Under the pieces are notes generated by a model. That model was not told where the DNA came from. It worked only from the letters and a program-made list of their open reading frames with translations, and searched no databases. Positions 14,747-45,490 of a stretch of 64,000 nucleotides of DNA are shown piece by piece. The first letter of the stretch is position 1, and each line of letters opens with the position of its first letter. The translations under genes and the position numbers were made by a program. The stretch is from Doris montereyensis (lineage: Eukaryota; Mollusca; Gastropoda; Nudibranchia; Dorididae): contig JAXRKP010000361.1 in assembly GCA_037039925.1 (NCBI GenBank), positions 150,001 to 214,000 of the forward strand, written 5' to 3'.

Positions 14747-15080
14747 CATGTGCAAAATTTAGGGAAAGCTAAATGTATATTATGTATAAAAAAAATATTT
14801 AAAATATATGCAAGATGAGAGAAGTTGACAGTACTACCTGTAGAACTTCAAAATAAATTTTTGAATCGGGGAAAAGCTAAATAGTCTTGGTGTTGGTGGT
14901 GGGAGTTGTGGGATAATCGCGCTTTAGCACCGCAATATTTAACCTTGAATACGATTGAAAATCCAGTTTATGCTAGATACTGGGCTTGGTCCTGATATCC
15001 TCTCTCATGCTCCTTGATCGACAGAGTGTTGCACGACGTGCTATGAAGAGCCTCTCACTTTTACGTGTGTTGTTCTCCAG

Positions 15081-15184
15081 TCGTCGCCCTATTATTACTC
15101 CCGCTTTAGCACCGCTGACCATAGTAAATGAAGCAAAAAATACACTGCATCGGTGCTAAAGTGAGAGTAATAATAGGGTGATGA
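15081..15184. mobile_element. Short foldback (MITE-like) element 1
   Basis: An inverted repeat with arms of about 34 bp (15081-15114 and 15151-15184) and a 36-bp loop. The left arm contains ccctattattactcccgctt, and the right arm is its near-complement. A few mismatches (cgc/gtg) suggest age. A lone half-site resembling the arm (gctttagcaccgc) lies at about 14920. Confidence 0.75.
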
Positions 15185-15245
15185 CTTGGGCCAGGCAAGC
15201 GGGGCTTCATGTCGTCTTCCTATTACTCCCACACATGTGTTCTCC

Positions 15246-15353
15246 AGTTGTCGTCCTATTATTACTCCCACTTTAGCACCGCTGACAATAGGCGCAATGG
15301 CAGGAAATACATGGCGGCGGTGCTAAAGCGGGAGTAATAATAGGGCGACGACT
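15246..15353. mobile_element. Short foldback (MITE-like) element 2
   Basis: A second copy of the same hairpin 60 bp downstream, with arms at about 15246-15282 and 15317-15353 and a 34-bp loop. Both copies are preceded by gttctccagt and followed by cttggg, so the pair looks like a tandem duplication that includes flanking sequence. Confidence 0.75.
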
Positions 15354-15694
15354 GACTTGGGAAGACGACTTGGAAACACAAGACCAGGGCTTTTTGTTGT
15401 TTGTTTTGTTTGTTTTCATGCAGGGGTCAAGCACCCCCCCTGAAACCCCCACACTTTTATCAAGAAGAGGATAAAACTGAGCAACAGAACCAGTAAGAAG
15501 GTAAAATGATAATATTATTATTATTCTCCTGCATCAGGAAACAAGAATTGCGTTGAGCAGCTATTTTGAAGAAAACAGACACAAGGAGTATAAATATAAT
15601 TATTCAAATATCGACATAGGAACACTGTTTCTTTTAATGCAGAATGCCCTCCCCCACTCCCTCCTATAGATATAGAACAGAGATGCAAAGAGAC

Positions 15695-15851
<157 letters not shown>

Positions 15852-16017
15852 CTAAATTTACTAAAGTTTGAAAGTGTCTCAAAGATAAAGAAATAAATTT
15901 CTTCCTTGATTTGATATTTTGTTTGCGCTCTTTAACATTATATATATTTAAATGTCTTTTCTTTGATTACTGCAGGAATTATTCAGCAAAACTTTTCTGC
16001 TCAGAGGAGCTGACAGG

Positions 16018-33597
<17,580 letters not shown>

Positions 33598-33751
33598 CGT
33601 AGTCCTATAATATAATGACCTATACCAGCCGTGTCACTGGGAATCGGAAAGCTCATGGCGTTTGTCCTCAAAGTTAACTTGTTCCTGTTGTTAATAATAG
33701 CATTATATGATTATGAAAACAATAATATATTATTTGTACCAGTAGTGAGTT

Positions 33752-34442
33752 TGAATCTCTCTCTGTGTCTCTTTCTGTGTCTGTCTCTGTGTCTGTCTCT
33801 GTCTCTTTCTGTGTCTCTCTCTGTCTCTTTCTGTGTCTCTTTCTGTGTCTGTTTCTGTCTCTTTCTGTGTCTGTCTCTGTGTCTCTTTCTGTGTCTCTCT
33901 GTGTCTCTCTCTGTGTCTCTTTCTGTGTCTCTCTCTGTGTCTCTCTCTGTGTCTCTTTCTGTGTCTCTCTCTGTGTCTCTCTCTGTGTCTCTCTCTGTTT
34001 CTCTCTGTGTCTCTTTCTCTGTGTCTCTCTCTGTTTCTCTTTCTCTGTGTCTCTTTCTGTGTCTTTCTCTGTCTGTGTCTCTCTCTGTCTCTTTCTGTGT
34101 CTCTCTCTGTGTCTCTTTCTCTGTGTCTCTTTCTGTGTCTCTCTCTGTCTCTTTCTGTGTCTCTCTCTGTGTCTCTCTCTGTCTCTCTCTGTGTCTCTCT
34201 CTGTTTCTCTCTGTGTCTCTCTCTGTGTCTCTCTCTGTGTCTCTTTCTGTGTCTTTCTGTGTGTCTCTCTCTGTGTCTCTTTCTGTGTCTCTCTCTGTCT
34301 CTTTTGTGTCTCTCTCTGTGTCTCTTTCTGTCTCTTTCTGTGTCTTTCTCTGTCTCTTTCTGTGTCTCTTTCTGTGTCTGTCTGCCTGTCTCTATCTCTT
34401 TCTGTGTCTCTCTCTGTGTCTGTCTGCCTGTCACTATCTCTT
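33752..34442. repeat. (TCTCTG)-type microsatellite, about 690 bp
   Basis: A mixture of tctctctgtg and tctctttctgtg units. All frames stay open on both strands because of the composition. It probably lies in or just beyond the NIF3L1 3' UTR. Confidence 0.96.
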
Positions 34443-35442
34443 TCTCCCCCCCTCCCCCCACCCCATCCCACTCAAAAGCCCACAAAACAACAGTGTGGTT
34501 TATGGAACTGTTGACGAATGAAGGGCTTTCAATTTTTCATTTAGACAATTCCTTACGGACATGATAGGTCAGACAAGTGTTATAAAAATGCATCATTACG
34601 GAAGGCTAACGTCGGAGTCCAAAAGGAAAGAAATTGAACGTGTGGCAAGTGGTTTTACTTGATGTAGAAGAGGGACATGTGCATGTTGACGCAATGACGG
34701 TGTCATATCATCATCCACCTCGGAGCAATCTTTGTCGATGGAGCTCACCACATCGATAGGATTGTGAGAGCTGGTGCAAAACCACCTAGCTTGATGATAT
34801 AATGATTGGATGAATTTTTTAACTTCATGAGATTTCACAACAAGGAATCACGGTCACATCAACAGGAGATAAGACGCCCTGGACATTTGAAGGAGCTATT
34901 TCAATAGTGCGCCTATGTCCATTTTCATGACAAACGATGCAGTGAGACCATCCTAGGGAATAAAAGGAAATCATGTTTCCTGAAAAATGTGCAAATGGTA
35001 TTATGATGAAAATACATCACGTTTACAGCTGTTTGAAACTAGGAAGTCCCAAAGCCAAAAGTGCCAAAGTCCATGGTTTTTGGCATTTTTCTTTAAATGA
35101 CGTAATTGCGACTTAAGAGTATTATTGAAATGGTCCCTTCATTTTTTACTTATTTTAGGGGATATCCGGGATGATTTGCAAAGAAATATTGGTGTATGGC
35201 AGTGGAAAGTTACAATCAGACAAATGTATCACAAGGTGGACAAAAATTATCTATTTATTCAATATCTTGATACAGAAACTGTAGTAGAAGCAGTTGTGAT
35301 TTAGTGAAATCTGCACAGTAAAGACAATACTTCAAGAGCCACGCTTACAACAAAGATATTGCCAAACGATTTTTGTTTTGATAATCTGTATAGAGAAATA
35401 TGATGGTAACCCTCGCAGGACATAATTAAGAACAATTCAGGG
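34443..35442. other. No supported feature
   Basis: Unique, AT-rich. A minus-strand frame at 34596-34838 has no motif I recognise. Confidence 0.55.
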
Positions 35443-35471
35443 TAGTAGTAGTAGTAGTCGTAGTCGTAGTG

Positions 35472-35505
<34 letters not shown>

Positions 35506-35540
35506 TAGTAGTAGTGGTAGTGGTAGTAGTAGTAGTAGAC
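35443..35540. repeat. (GTA)n microsatellite
   Basis: About 32 copies of gta with gtc and gtg variants. Confidence 0.95.
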
Positions 35541-36127
35541 TGTTGAGTAAGTAGCAATGGGATTTATGAAGAGGTCATCAAAAATATAACAACCAAGAAA
35601 AAGAGTAAACGCTCTTTAAATTGTTTTGTCCAAGAGCTTTTCTTTAACTTTAACCCTCTTTGTGCCAGGATAAGGCCTGATTTGTCCAAAGAAAGATGGA
35701 CAAAAAATGTTGCCAAAGAAAGATGATCCAAATGTAATTGATTCTATGTCCCTCCATACTACATTACCAATAGATCTATTACCATCCACGAAAACTACAA
35801 AAAAATGTTCGAATGGACATATGTTTTCTATATTTCATATCCCTTAATATGTCATAATTTCTTATTTAAGTATACTAGTTATATCTGAAATTAACATACT
35901 ATTAATATATTATTAATACAAAATTGTATTCTTACTTACTTAGACATCAAAATAATTTATAAATATAGATCTTCTCTTTCCCCTATGTTTTGACAAGTCT
36001 GCCACAAAGATGAAGCTCTAGGCTGAGGTCTAGCTGTCGATCTTTCCCTCTTTCTGCATATTAACAGGTTGTAGATATACACATATACAGTAAGACCTTG
36101 CTCTAGCCGTCTTCACTTTCCTCATAC

Positions 36128-36256
36128 TATTGACATGTTATCAACACAAACTATTAACATATTATCAACACAAACTATTAACATATTATCAACTCAAACT
36201 ATTAACAATAACATATTATCAACACAAACTATTAACATATTATCAACACAAACAGA
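36128..36256. repeat. 24-bp minisatellite, about 5 copies
   Basis: The unit is acatattatcaacacaaact plus atta, with one 6-bp stutter near 36205. Confidence 0.9.
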
Positions 36257-37550
36257 TTTGTCTGTTTCACGCTGTCAATTATTCTCTCTTAAAGCCAGTG
36301 CGATTCATCAAAGCGTAATGCTTGGGAATAAATTTAGTTCTATGATCAATAATCTTGATCTAATATATAATAATATAACATATTTTAAGTGGGTTGAATC
36401 ATTAGCTTTTGTTGTTTGAAACTGTGCAAAACAATGGAACGGAAGAAGTATTTTAATTCCCCTGAGGTCGTGGGTTTCACTTCCCAAAGCAATGACGCAT
36501 TGTGCGTTGATATTCTTGTCTCCATTTTTGTAATGACTTCATTAAAATTAAAACCGGTCATTTTATATAGAGTGCGTACATTAAACGCAGTCAATTACCA
36601 TAAAACACCCAGGATTGGCGTTATCGAAGCTTTGACTTTACTGATTGGCCAAGGTGATACCCGCTTGGGTAATCAAAGCGAACGCATGCAGGAAACGGCA
36701 CAAGCACCGCACGTTCTGAGTCGAAATGAGGCTGACAGGCCTTTGCGGTATTGCAGGTCAACAGCAGGTCAACACAGCCACATCTTCTTATCTTGACCAC
36801 TAAGTGCATGCCCTGTGGCTTTTGCTTTATGGTGGCTGCCTTTTGTGCTTGCAAGCATAGCAGCCATCTGTCACTTGTTGGTTAAAATGTATCATTTCTT
36901 GCTTGCTTATATTTTGTTGCTGTTGTTTTGTATCAATTCTTTACATGAAAGTGAATAAAAATTAAAATGTTTCTGAATGCCAAAAGACAATGTCTGACTT
37001 TGATGCATACAAATGTATCAACAATAATATTAATATACATTTGAAAACATTAAAAGGGGGGGGGGGGAGGGGGGGGGGGGCACGCACCTGCACTGGTGAG
37101 TTTTAGACCAAAAGGTTGATTTTCTGTTCTTTGCATATTCGGGTAGAACGATCATTTATCTACAAGTTTATGACAGAAAAATGTTCATATGACGTATAAT
37201 TTCTTTTTTTACAAAATATTTTGCAGGTGAGGGTAGGTAAAAACAATCAAAATTTTGACGTAAATTACCCTAACACTGACTGAGAAAATGGCAGTAAAAA
37301 CCTGTATATTGGCGTTTCATCGCCAAATGTGGCAACACACGACTTTGACCTCATTTTTCCGACACCGATGTACGCGTCTCCCATCACTGTGTGATATAAG
37401 AGGCGTTGCGCGTCAGTGTGTATGTAAACATGCGCACAAGCATAGGATATAGAGGAAAAAACTGAAAAACTGGTCATTTCAACATTTGTTTTCACAACAT
37501 TGCACATCTAAACCTAGATTTATAATCCTATTTACATAAACAATAATGCC
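36257..37550. other. No supported gene; G-run near 37056
   Basis: Around 36580-36860 the sequence is less AT-rich, with a few CpGs. The reading frames there (+ 36416-36796, - 36621-36854) show no family motif. A G-run of about 26 bases with one A lies at 37056-37082. Confidence 0.5.
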
Positions 37551-38105
37551 AGAGACTGTCGAAAAAGTAAAGGGGCTGCTACAACAAGGGAAACCCGTCT
37601 GAAGCGTTTGTTTTCTGTTGATTTTTTTATTTGCATTTTTCTCAAAATGTAGTTTTTCCACACTAAAATTATATCTCCTCTGCCATTTACCAAACGATTT
37701 GTATTATATTTGGCACAGAGGTTCCTCTTGTCAATGTTAATAGAATGGCGTTGGGCTTTTTTATATATTGTAGAGTTTTTGAGAATTATTTAAAAAAAAA
37801 AGAAAAATGCTGTTTTTGTACATTTACGATATATAGTATTATCAAAAATTCATATAAAAAAAACTATCCAAAATATCGAAAAAAATCCGACGTCACTCTT
37901 TAGATATTGAATGGAAAAGACGATCTGCACAGGTTTTGAGTGATTTTATTCATAACTAAGGGAGGAGATAGATTTTGTAAATTGAGTCAAAATCCAAGAT
38001 GGCGGCCGTTTCTGTGGCAACTTAGGATGCTACAAACTTTTCAATGATATAGGATGACTGTATTTTGACAATTACTCATGTACATACTAAAAGCAAAAAC
38101 CTTAA
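37551..38105 (+). repeat. Dispersed repeat E, copy 1
   Basis: About 550 bp that recur in reverse orientation at 57490-58072. Shared blocks include ggggctgctacaacaaggga, cacagaggttcctcttgtca, ctgtgcaggttttgactga (in 57490-58072, inverted) and caaaatccaagatggcggcc. It is unclassified and no open frame is conserved. Confidence 0.75.
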
Positions 38106-39436
38106 CTCAAAAGCAAAACAAATCACTTTAGATGCCCCCTCTTAAGTCTGAAAACCATATGTCCGAAACTTGGGTCCAGTCCAAAAATTTGCCAATTCCT
38201 GATTTCTTCTAAATAAATTGTTTTGAGCATTGTTTACAAAATATTGAATTCCATCTGGAGGGAGCGGTAGCTACGTCTTGCTAGAGCTTCAAAGCATTCT
38301 TGCCCTGAAGTTTTTGAAGCTCGTCTAATACCACCCCAACACATTTAATCCTTGCAGCAGCCTGTGGCAAAAATTCAGACCTTTGTCCAATGTTGAGTAA
38401 AGATAATTGTCTCTGCGTTTTATGACCCAATAGCACAGGTGATGAGGTCAGCATGACACGTCAGTTAATACACTGAAAAACATGTTACGCCATGTATTGA
38501 AACTGATCCTTAATCGTAGACTCACAGCAAGTCATCACACACCTACATAGGGCTATTCTATTCTTAGACTTTCAAGACTGATTCTCATATGTCAACATCT
38601 CAACTTGCATAATTATATTATCCAACATTCATATTATATACATGTATAGTATAAACGTACGACATAATCAGTAAAGTAAATGATTTGTATGACTATGACA
38701 ATCTCTGTGGTGAAGTACAGAACAGTATCGCTCCACAAACAACGGTTATGAAATTGAAAAGTAATTTCATGGGTTGTTTTGTATTTTAAAAGTGGAAGTT
38801 GATACTATAAATACAAAAAAGTATTTGAACTCATTGAACTCATTGAAAATTATAATAAAATACTATGTGTTTCATAAAGGCGTTTTGCTTTCTTCATAAA
38901 TGACTGGTAGTCTGGTAACATAGTTTAGTTTGTGCCCCCCGCCCCCATATGCAGGCAGTTTTTGTGCGACTTCTCTGTATCCTTGTCCTAAACGCAACCT
39001 GTTTTTTTATGCCGTACTGATGTCTTTTCATATTTTGTTAATTAATGGCAAATTTTAACTGAAGCATATTATTTTCTATCCAGAGAGAGAGAGAGTAGAG
39101 AGATCTCATCCATACATAATACGTGCATGGACTTTATTATTTCAAATTGCTATTTCCTTTTATTCTATCCGCTTTTGTTGAGACCAGTTTTGTATACATA
39201 CAAAATACATTACAATTACATTTATATTATACCGAGAGTACAAATAATAGAAAAATTCAATGCTTTATATGTACCGTATTCAATTCAATAATAAATACCT
39301 TGTTCCAATAATTGCTGTATCCAAATAAAAGATCTAATGAATTCTCAACAAAAGTATCAAGTATTTCAATGACTGTTGGTACCAAGAACTTAGTGTGAAT
39401 GAAAGCATGATAATGATCTGTGATTAATGAGAAGCT
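38106..39436. other. No supported feature
   Basis: AT-rich unique sequence with a C-run near 38937. No convincing frame or repeat. Confidence 0.55.
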
Positions 39437-39750
39437 GGGGGATTCGATTATGCAGAGGCAAGGTGTCAGTGTCAGCCTCTCAACTCAAGGTAGTGGGTTC
39501 GAGCCCGGTCAATGGTTTAAAATTTTTCTCAAACAGTCTACCCCACCCTTTGGTCCAGGTAGGTGGATCAACACCTAGTTCCATCGGAGACGGACGATAA
39601 AAAGGAGGTTCCGTATGCAGATCACAACACTCTGTGCACGTTAAAGATCCCTTGGCTGTTTACAGGGCAGTGGGAAGTCCGGGCAAAATTTAGAATCCTA
39701 CCAAAACCCCAAGATTATCTTAGTTGTGGATGTTGGTAAATCAAACCAAA
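39437..39750 (+). mobile_element. SINE-A copy, plus orientation, complete
   Basis: The head reads gcagaggcaaggtgtcagtg and then the B box gtgggttcgagcccggtc. The body holds ccaggtaggtggatcaacac, cggacgataaaaaggaggtt and cacgttaaagatcccttggc. The tail is cttagttgtggatgttggta plus aatcaaacc. This is one of the best copies for seeing the tRNA-like B box (GGTTCGAGCCC). Confidence 0.9.
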
Positions 39751-39927
39751 CTTAATGAGAAACGGCTCAAATCGGTGTATTTTATAAAAAAAATAAAAAG
39801 GTATTGATGTATTTATTTGCTCCATCATTCACTATCCATCCCCCTCCCCCCCCACCCAGGCTATACTTAGGGGTTCACTGTTGCCTTCAAGATTTACCAG
39901 TTAGCAGCTTTTTTTACATGCAATATG

Positions 39928-40192
39928 AGGCATCAGTAGCTCAGTTGGTAGTGTCCTAACTGTCATGCAGGAGGCCAGAGTTCAATTCCTCCCAAGTCCA
40001 GGCAATTTGTTCTGGCCCGTCTGTCGATCCAGCAGCAAAATCTTTAGCCAGGTGTATTCAGACTCGGTGAAAGTGAAAGCAAAGGCGGTGTGGATGGCAA
40101 TGGCAAACTGTGCCGCTATAGTATGCCAAGAAAAACCACGTCTCTACTCCTGATTCTCCTACGCTCAACCTCTGGGTGTGGTACCTACTTTG
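39928..40192 (+). mobile_element. SINE-C, tRNA-derived
   Basis: The head is gcatcagtagctcagttggt (A box TAGCTCAGTTGG), and a B box agagttcaattcctcccaag follows about 50 bp on. The anticodon arm and acceptor stem do not pair, so this is not a working tRNA gene. The body contains gtggatggcaatggcaaact and tatgccaagaaaaaccacg. It is a single copy in the window. Confidence 0.7.
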
Positions 40193-40344
40193 ACTTACTT
40201 TATTCGCGGTGTCGCTTGCAGTAAGCAAGGGCACGGTATCTCGTGGATTTCCTCAGTCGGGTCACCCTCTATTCCTCTATATAGGTTCAATCATCCGGTA
40301 AAGTTTTGAGAAAAGTCATAGGGAAAAGAATGAAACAGGGGGGG

Positions 40345-40440
40345 GGTTGTTGATTTTACTTTTTACTTAACCTATCAGGGCTTGAACCTATGACATTTTG
40401 GTTGAGAGGACAACACCTTGCCTCTGACCAAATTGCCCGT
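40345..40440 (-). mobile_element. SINE-A head fragment, minus orientation
   Basis: Contains gggcttgaacctatgacatt and ttggttgagaggacaacacc, the head region only. Confidence 0.65.
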
Positions 40441-41854
40441 CTGCTTATTGAAGAGAGCTGACAATCAAATGATTTTCATTTTATACCAAATCATACAGAA
40501 TGTTGCTACAGAAAGAAAAAAAGAAAAACAATCAGGAATAAATTAACACGAAACAAATGTTGAAATTCTACTTCTAAATGTTTACTGATAAATGTTTTGC
40601 TTGCTAAGAACAATTAATGGACCAATTTACAGATGAGCAAAAAATAAACGATAAAAATAAAATCACTTTTTTTTGCATGAATAATAAAAAATAAACCAAT
40701 ACACCCACCAGCTTAACAACAACAATAATATAAACAAAAACAAAAAAAGTCAGTGATCAGGTCATGCTGCTCCTCCCTTCCTTCTCACACACACACACAT
40801 CTACACACACATAAAGACAAAGATAAAGACCCATAAAAAACAAGATGTTGACAGAGGTTTGCTTTCTGTCGATGAACATTTCTGACTCACTAGGTCATAT
40901 ATTTGAGAGAATAGGCGATGAATTTGGGTGAGCAAAGGAATACAATAAGAATAAGATTAAGACAACTGGCTTATCTCTTGCTCAAACAAGAGGGCTAGTG
41001 CTGAGGATCCCACTACAGTTGACTGCGCTTGTACTTGTACTGATAGCAGTGTCCTTGGGGCAACAGAAGGAAAATCACCAACACCATCCTTCAAAACAAC
41101 TGCTTGACTTAAAATGACTAAAACGTCAAACGCACTATGTTTTGTTAGGGTAATACTAATAATAGACGCTTGCATGGTGTAGAGTTTAAGAATGTAACAT
41201 TAACTAAAAAGTAGACATCTCTAGGCCTAGTAAATGAAGGCATACTGTACTTATAGTACATTATTTATAATAAATAGATCGTTAGGCTTATTTGGCAATG
41301 TTAGGTCAAACTAATTCATCCGTTGACCTTTTATAATACACTGTGGAGACTGCTTGCTGTAGCCATTACCATTACATGTACAATTTTCATAAAGGTTTAA
41401 TGACGTTGGTGCCTGTTCCAATATTCCAAGGCAAAAGATCAATACATCCCAAGATCATTACTACTGACTCTACATGCACTACTTTAACTTTAACACTGAA
41501 TCCATTACTTCAGGTTGTAAGCCTCCACATCACTCAAGTCAAGTGGCCGCTGTCTTGTTTCACAATCGAAAATTTAAAACATGATGAATGAAAAACAAAA
41601 ACAAAAACAAAATGAAAACAAAACACACACAAAAAAAAAGACATGATGTAAATGTAGTCGTAATTTGATGTAAAATTGCATGCAAATGGAATTAATATTA
41701 ATACCTACAGACAAGAAATAAGTTCTCATCAATTTCAGTTCTTTCACTTCATCAAAGTTGAATATCATTTATCATCTTTCTTTTACTTCCTTCCACCACA
41801 AAAACAGAGATTCACACTCATACACACTGGCAGGCATATTGGTACCGTATACTC
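40441..41854. other. No supported feature
   Basis: AT-rich. A short (AC)n lies near 40785. The frames at 40957-41175 (-) and 41343-41591 (+) show no family signal. Confidence 0.55.
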
Positions 41855-42135
41855 GGGGATTCAGTAGTCCAGAGACAAGGTGTCTGCGTCTCAACTAAAT
41901 GGTCGTGGGTTCAAGCCCCAAAGGTTGGAAAAACTTTCTCAAGTTTTTTCTCAGAGGAAAATCAATCCTCTCGCCCAGGTAGGTGGATCGACACCTAGTC
42001 CCATCGGAGATGGACGATAAGAAAGGAGGTCTAGTGTGCAGATCACAACATTCTGTGCACGGTAAAGATTCTTTGGCTGTTTACATGGGAGTGGCAGTCT
42101 GGACAAAAAGTAAAAATCCTACCAAATCCAGAATT
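41855..42135 (+). mobile_element. SINE-A copy, plus orientation
   Basis: The head is ggggattcagtagtccagag and acaaggtgtctgcgtctcaa, with the B box gtgggttcaagccccaaagg. The body is ccaggtaggtggatcgacac, tggacgataagaaaggaggt and gtgcacggtaaagattcttt. The tail is degraded. Confidence 0.9.
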
Positions 42136-42873
42136 TTAATTTCCACACTTCAAACTTCAATAACTGGCTACCACTGCCACTAGTGCCACCAGTCTGTCCA
42201 TACACAAGCTCTTTTACTCTTGCTGACTTACCTCACAATAAAGTGGGGTAACTAATATTCACAATACTTGTGCATGCACATTTGAGCATGTATGTATATA
42301 TATAATAAACTTTCACGAAAATGAACACGTGATAAAGTAAAAGTAAAACATTTGAATAATTATCAAGATGGCAATGACAAATCACTGACACTGACACTGA
42401 CACTGACAGTGATGGTCCCTCACAGTCACAGAATGACGCTACTGCAAAACAAAACGTAACAACTTGTGAAATGAAATTTCTTCTTAGAAAAGCTTTGGTT
42501 TCTTTCCGTTCAATTAAAAAATATCCCATCCACCATGTGTGATGGTCTCAGCGTGAATTAAGAGGGAACAGGAAGATGAAGAAAGTGAAAAGATAAGTAC
42601 AAGACAGTAGATAGGGAAGAAGAAGGACCTACCAATCAGTAGCACACGCCAACCGCCAACTTTACAAAAGCTATAAAGGCAACAAAAATAACGAGAAAGA
42701 GTGAGAAACAATGTCATCCGAAAGACTTAGAGGAGTAACACAAACCATTGCAGTGATCTGAGGGTGAATAAAGAAGGAAAGGAAAGAAGTAGGACCTACC
42801 AATAGCACCTGCCAACGAACATGATAAGAATGCCACCTGATCAAACCATTCAAATTCAAGGCTCAAGCATTCA
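42136..42873. other. Unique sequence with a diverged tandem pair
   Basis: 42530-42715 and 42720-42850 look like an old duplication: both carry a cagcgtga/gagggtgaataa start and gaaggacctaccaat/gtaggacctaccaat near the end. No gene is recognised. Confidence 0.4.
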
Positions 42874-43312
42874 ATGACAGATTTGTCATGAGTTAGAGCA
42901 AGAGGAAGACCCAGATGACAGATTTGTCATGAGTTAGAGTAAGAGGAAGACCCAGATGACAGATTTGTCATGAGTTAGAGCAAGAGAAAGACCCAGATGA
43001 CAGATTTGTCATGAGTTAGAGCAAGAGGAAGACCCAGATGAGATTTGTTGAGTTAGAGCAAGAGGAAGACCCAGATGACAGATTTGCCATGAGTTAGAGC
43101 AAGAGGAAGACCCAGATGACAGATTTGCCATGAGTTAGAGCAAGAGGAAGACCCAGATGACAGATTTGCCATGAGTTAGAGCAAGAGAAAGACCCAGATG
43201 ACAGATTTGCCATAAGTTAGAGCAAGAGGAAGACCCAGATGACAGATTTGCCATGAGTTAGAGCAAGAGGAAGACCCAGATGACAGATTTGCCATGAGTT
43301 AGAGCAAACATC
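42874..43312. repeat. 41-bp minisatellite, about 10.5 copies
   Basis: The unit is gatgacagatttgccatgag plus ttagagcaagaggaagaccc and a. The first copies have tttgtcatg and the later ones tttgccatg, showing separate homogenised blocks. Confidence 0.95.
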
Positions 43313-43344
43313 AACCATGCAATAATGGGTGTTTTTCATTTTAA

Positions 43345-43672
43345 AATTCTTCCATCCATTTCTATTGAACAAAAATCGGTAAAATTCTCTCTCCATCCAT
43401 TTCTATTCAATGAAATTGGTAAAATTCTCTCTCCATCCATTTCTATTGAATAAAATTCGTAAAATTCTCTCTCCGTCCATTTCTATTGAATAAAATTGGC
43501 AAAAATCTCTCTCTATCTATTTCTATTGAATAAAATTGGCAAAATTCTCTCTGTATCAATTTCTATTGAATAAAATTGGCAAAAATCTCTCTCCATCTAT
43601 TTCTATTGAATAAAATTGGCAAAAATCTCTCTCCATCAATTTCTATTGAATAAAATTGGTCATTCTCGGTGA
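43345..43672. repeat. 40-bp minisatellite, about 8 copies
   Basis: The unit is attctctctccatccatttc plus tattgaataaaattggcaaa, with fairly high divergence between copies. It follows the 41-bp array after about 30 bp and is unrelated to it. Confidence 0.92.
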
Positions 43673-44344
43673 TCTTTTCTGATATTGTTATGATGCCCAA
43701 GTTGGTTAGAGAAAACACTAACATGACAAAAGAATCTAATCAATTCCTTTCCTCTCAATTATTTACCCCTTCTTTATTTTATTTTCTTCTTTCTAAATGA
43801 CTGTTGATGTTAACCCATTATTTACTTATAGATGTGTCTGTGATAACACATTTACAAAGATTTAAAAACATATTTATAAAACATAAATCATTATGATTTA
43901 ATATTGTCCATAACCATAAAGCGTTGGTTTTGTAATGTGTTGATTTACTGCTTTTAGTCGATAAATTAAGAATGGAAGAGAGAATGAAAGCAAAAGAGAT
44001 TGTAATTAATTGATTTGGATTTAAAACGCGACCAGAGCAAATTTCCTTTTGGACAAATAAAGAGATCATATTTTACCTTATCTTTCATAACAGGCTGTCT
44101 TTAAATACTAAAAAGCCAATTAAAAATAAATAAAAATAAATTGCATAGCAAATCTGGTTAAGGATAATAAGCCTCTTACTCTTAGAAAAACAAGATAAAA
44201 CTGAACACAACTTGAGAGATTGACAATTTTAAAATACACATGAAAAAATCATGACAATTTTCAACATATACATTAACCTCAAAATTCATTCTGAAAAATG
44301 AATGCCCATACATCATATTTTCCCTTCAAAATTAAAAATTTGTG

Positions 44345-44542
44345 TAAACTGAAAGTACATCATTCTCTGTCATAAATGTAAACTGACGTACCAGTACATC
44401 ATTCTCTGTCATAAATGTGTAAACTGACGTACCAGTACATCATTCTCTGTCATAAATGTGTAAACTGACGTACCAGTACATTCATCATAAATTCTCTGTC
44501 ATAAATTTAAACCGTACCAGTACATCATTCTCTGTCAGTTTC
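44345..44542. repeat. 41-bp minisatellite, about 4 copies
   Basis: The unit is aaactgacgtaccagtacat plus cattctctgtcataaatgtg and t, with broken last copies. A separate two-copy repeat of 36-38 bp (gcataacaggaaatttgcgg) lies at about 44725-44800. Confidence 0.88.
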
Positions 44543-45281
44543 TTCATAAAAATGATAAATGTTTCTTAATCAGCGAAAGGATAAATGCCTTAATAAAAGG
44601 TACACAATATAATGTACTATTTGTTTCCACTATACCGTCATTTAATGGTAAATATAAAACTGACGTATGTTGAGTTTTTTTTCTTTCTTTTAAACTTCCT
44701 TAATATCCATTGTTATCAGTATTGCATGCATAACAGGAAATTTGCGGTCCGATAAATTGCAAGCATAACAGGAAATTTGCGGTCCGATATATTGCAAGTG
44801 GCCATGATATTCTCCTAAGTCTGGCACTTACTGGAAAATACACAAGAGGGTAAAACCATCAAAGAAACGTTACATTTAAAATTTCCTTTTCCTCTTGCCT
44901 TTTGTAGTGAGAATGACTGGCCGTCTAAGATAAGCCGAAAACAGTGACGACTCGTCTTAGACAAAGATGAAAAGTTATCTGTACTGGTAAAAAAAACGTA
45001 AACCCTCCACTGTCCACCACAAACGGTGCATGACAAACATTTAAAAAAAAATCAGAATAAGGAGCAGGAAGTGAAAGAAGTCGTAGACTGGAATAATCTG
45101 TTGTGTTTGGCATCCACCCCGTGAATGTCACAAACCGTGTACGTCTAAAATTAGTAACAACCCCCCCCCCCCCCCCACCCCCGCGTGCTTTTTAACATTA
45201 GGAAGCCCTTATGCTTCCGTCTAATTAGGATTCCCTGGTACAAGAACCAAAAGAAACCTGTTTAATATCCCCATATGAGTG

Positions 45282-45490
45282 ATCCATGTTTCGTCTGGTT
45301 TTTGACACATGCAAACCGTGTTTCTCTATTGGGTCTGGTTTTTGACACATGCAAACCGTGTTTCCCTATTGGGTCTGGTTTTTGACACATGCAAACCGTG
45401 TTTCCCTATTGGGTCTGGTTTTTGACACATGCAAACCGTGTTTCCCTATTGGGTCTGGTTTTTGACACATGCAAACCGTGCATGTCTGTG
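45282..45490. repeat. 41-bp minisatellite, about 5 copies
   Basis: The unit is ttgggtctggtttttgacac plus atgcaaaccgtgtttcccta and t. A C-run of about 17 lies at 45160-45176, just before the array. Confidence 0.94.

Noticed and set aside
36416..36854. 126- and 77-codon frames in a less AT-rich stretch
   Set aside because: No motif, overlapping on opposite strands, no splice partners.
39928..40000. A tRNA gene
   Set aside because: A and B boxes are good, but the acceptor and anticodon stems do not pair and a SINE body follows.
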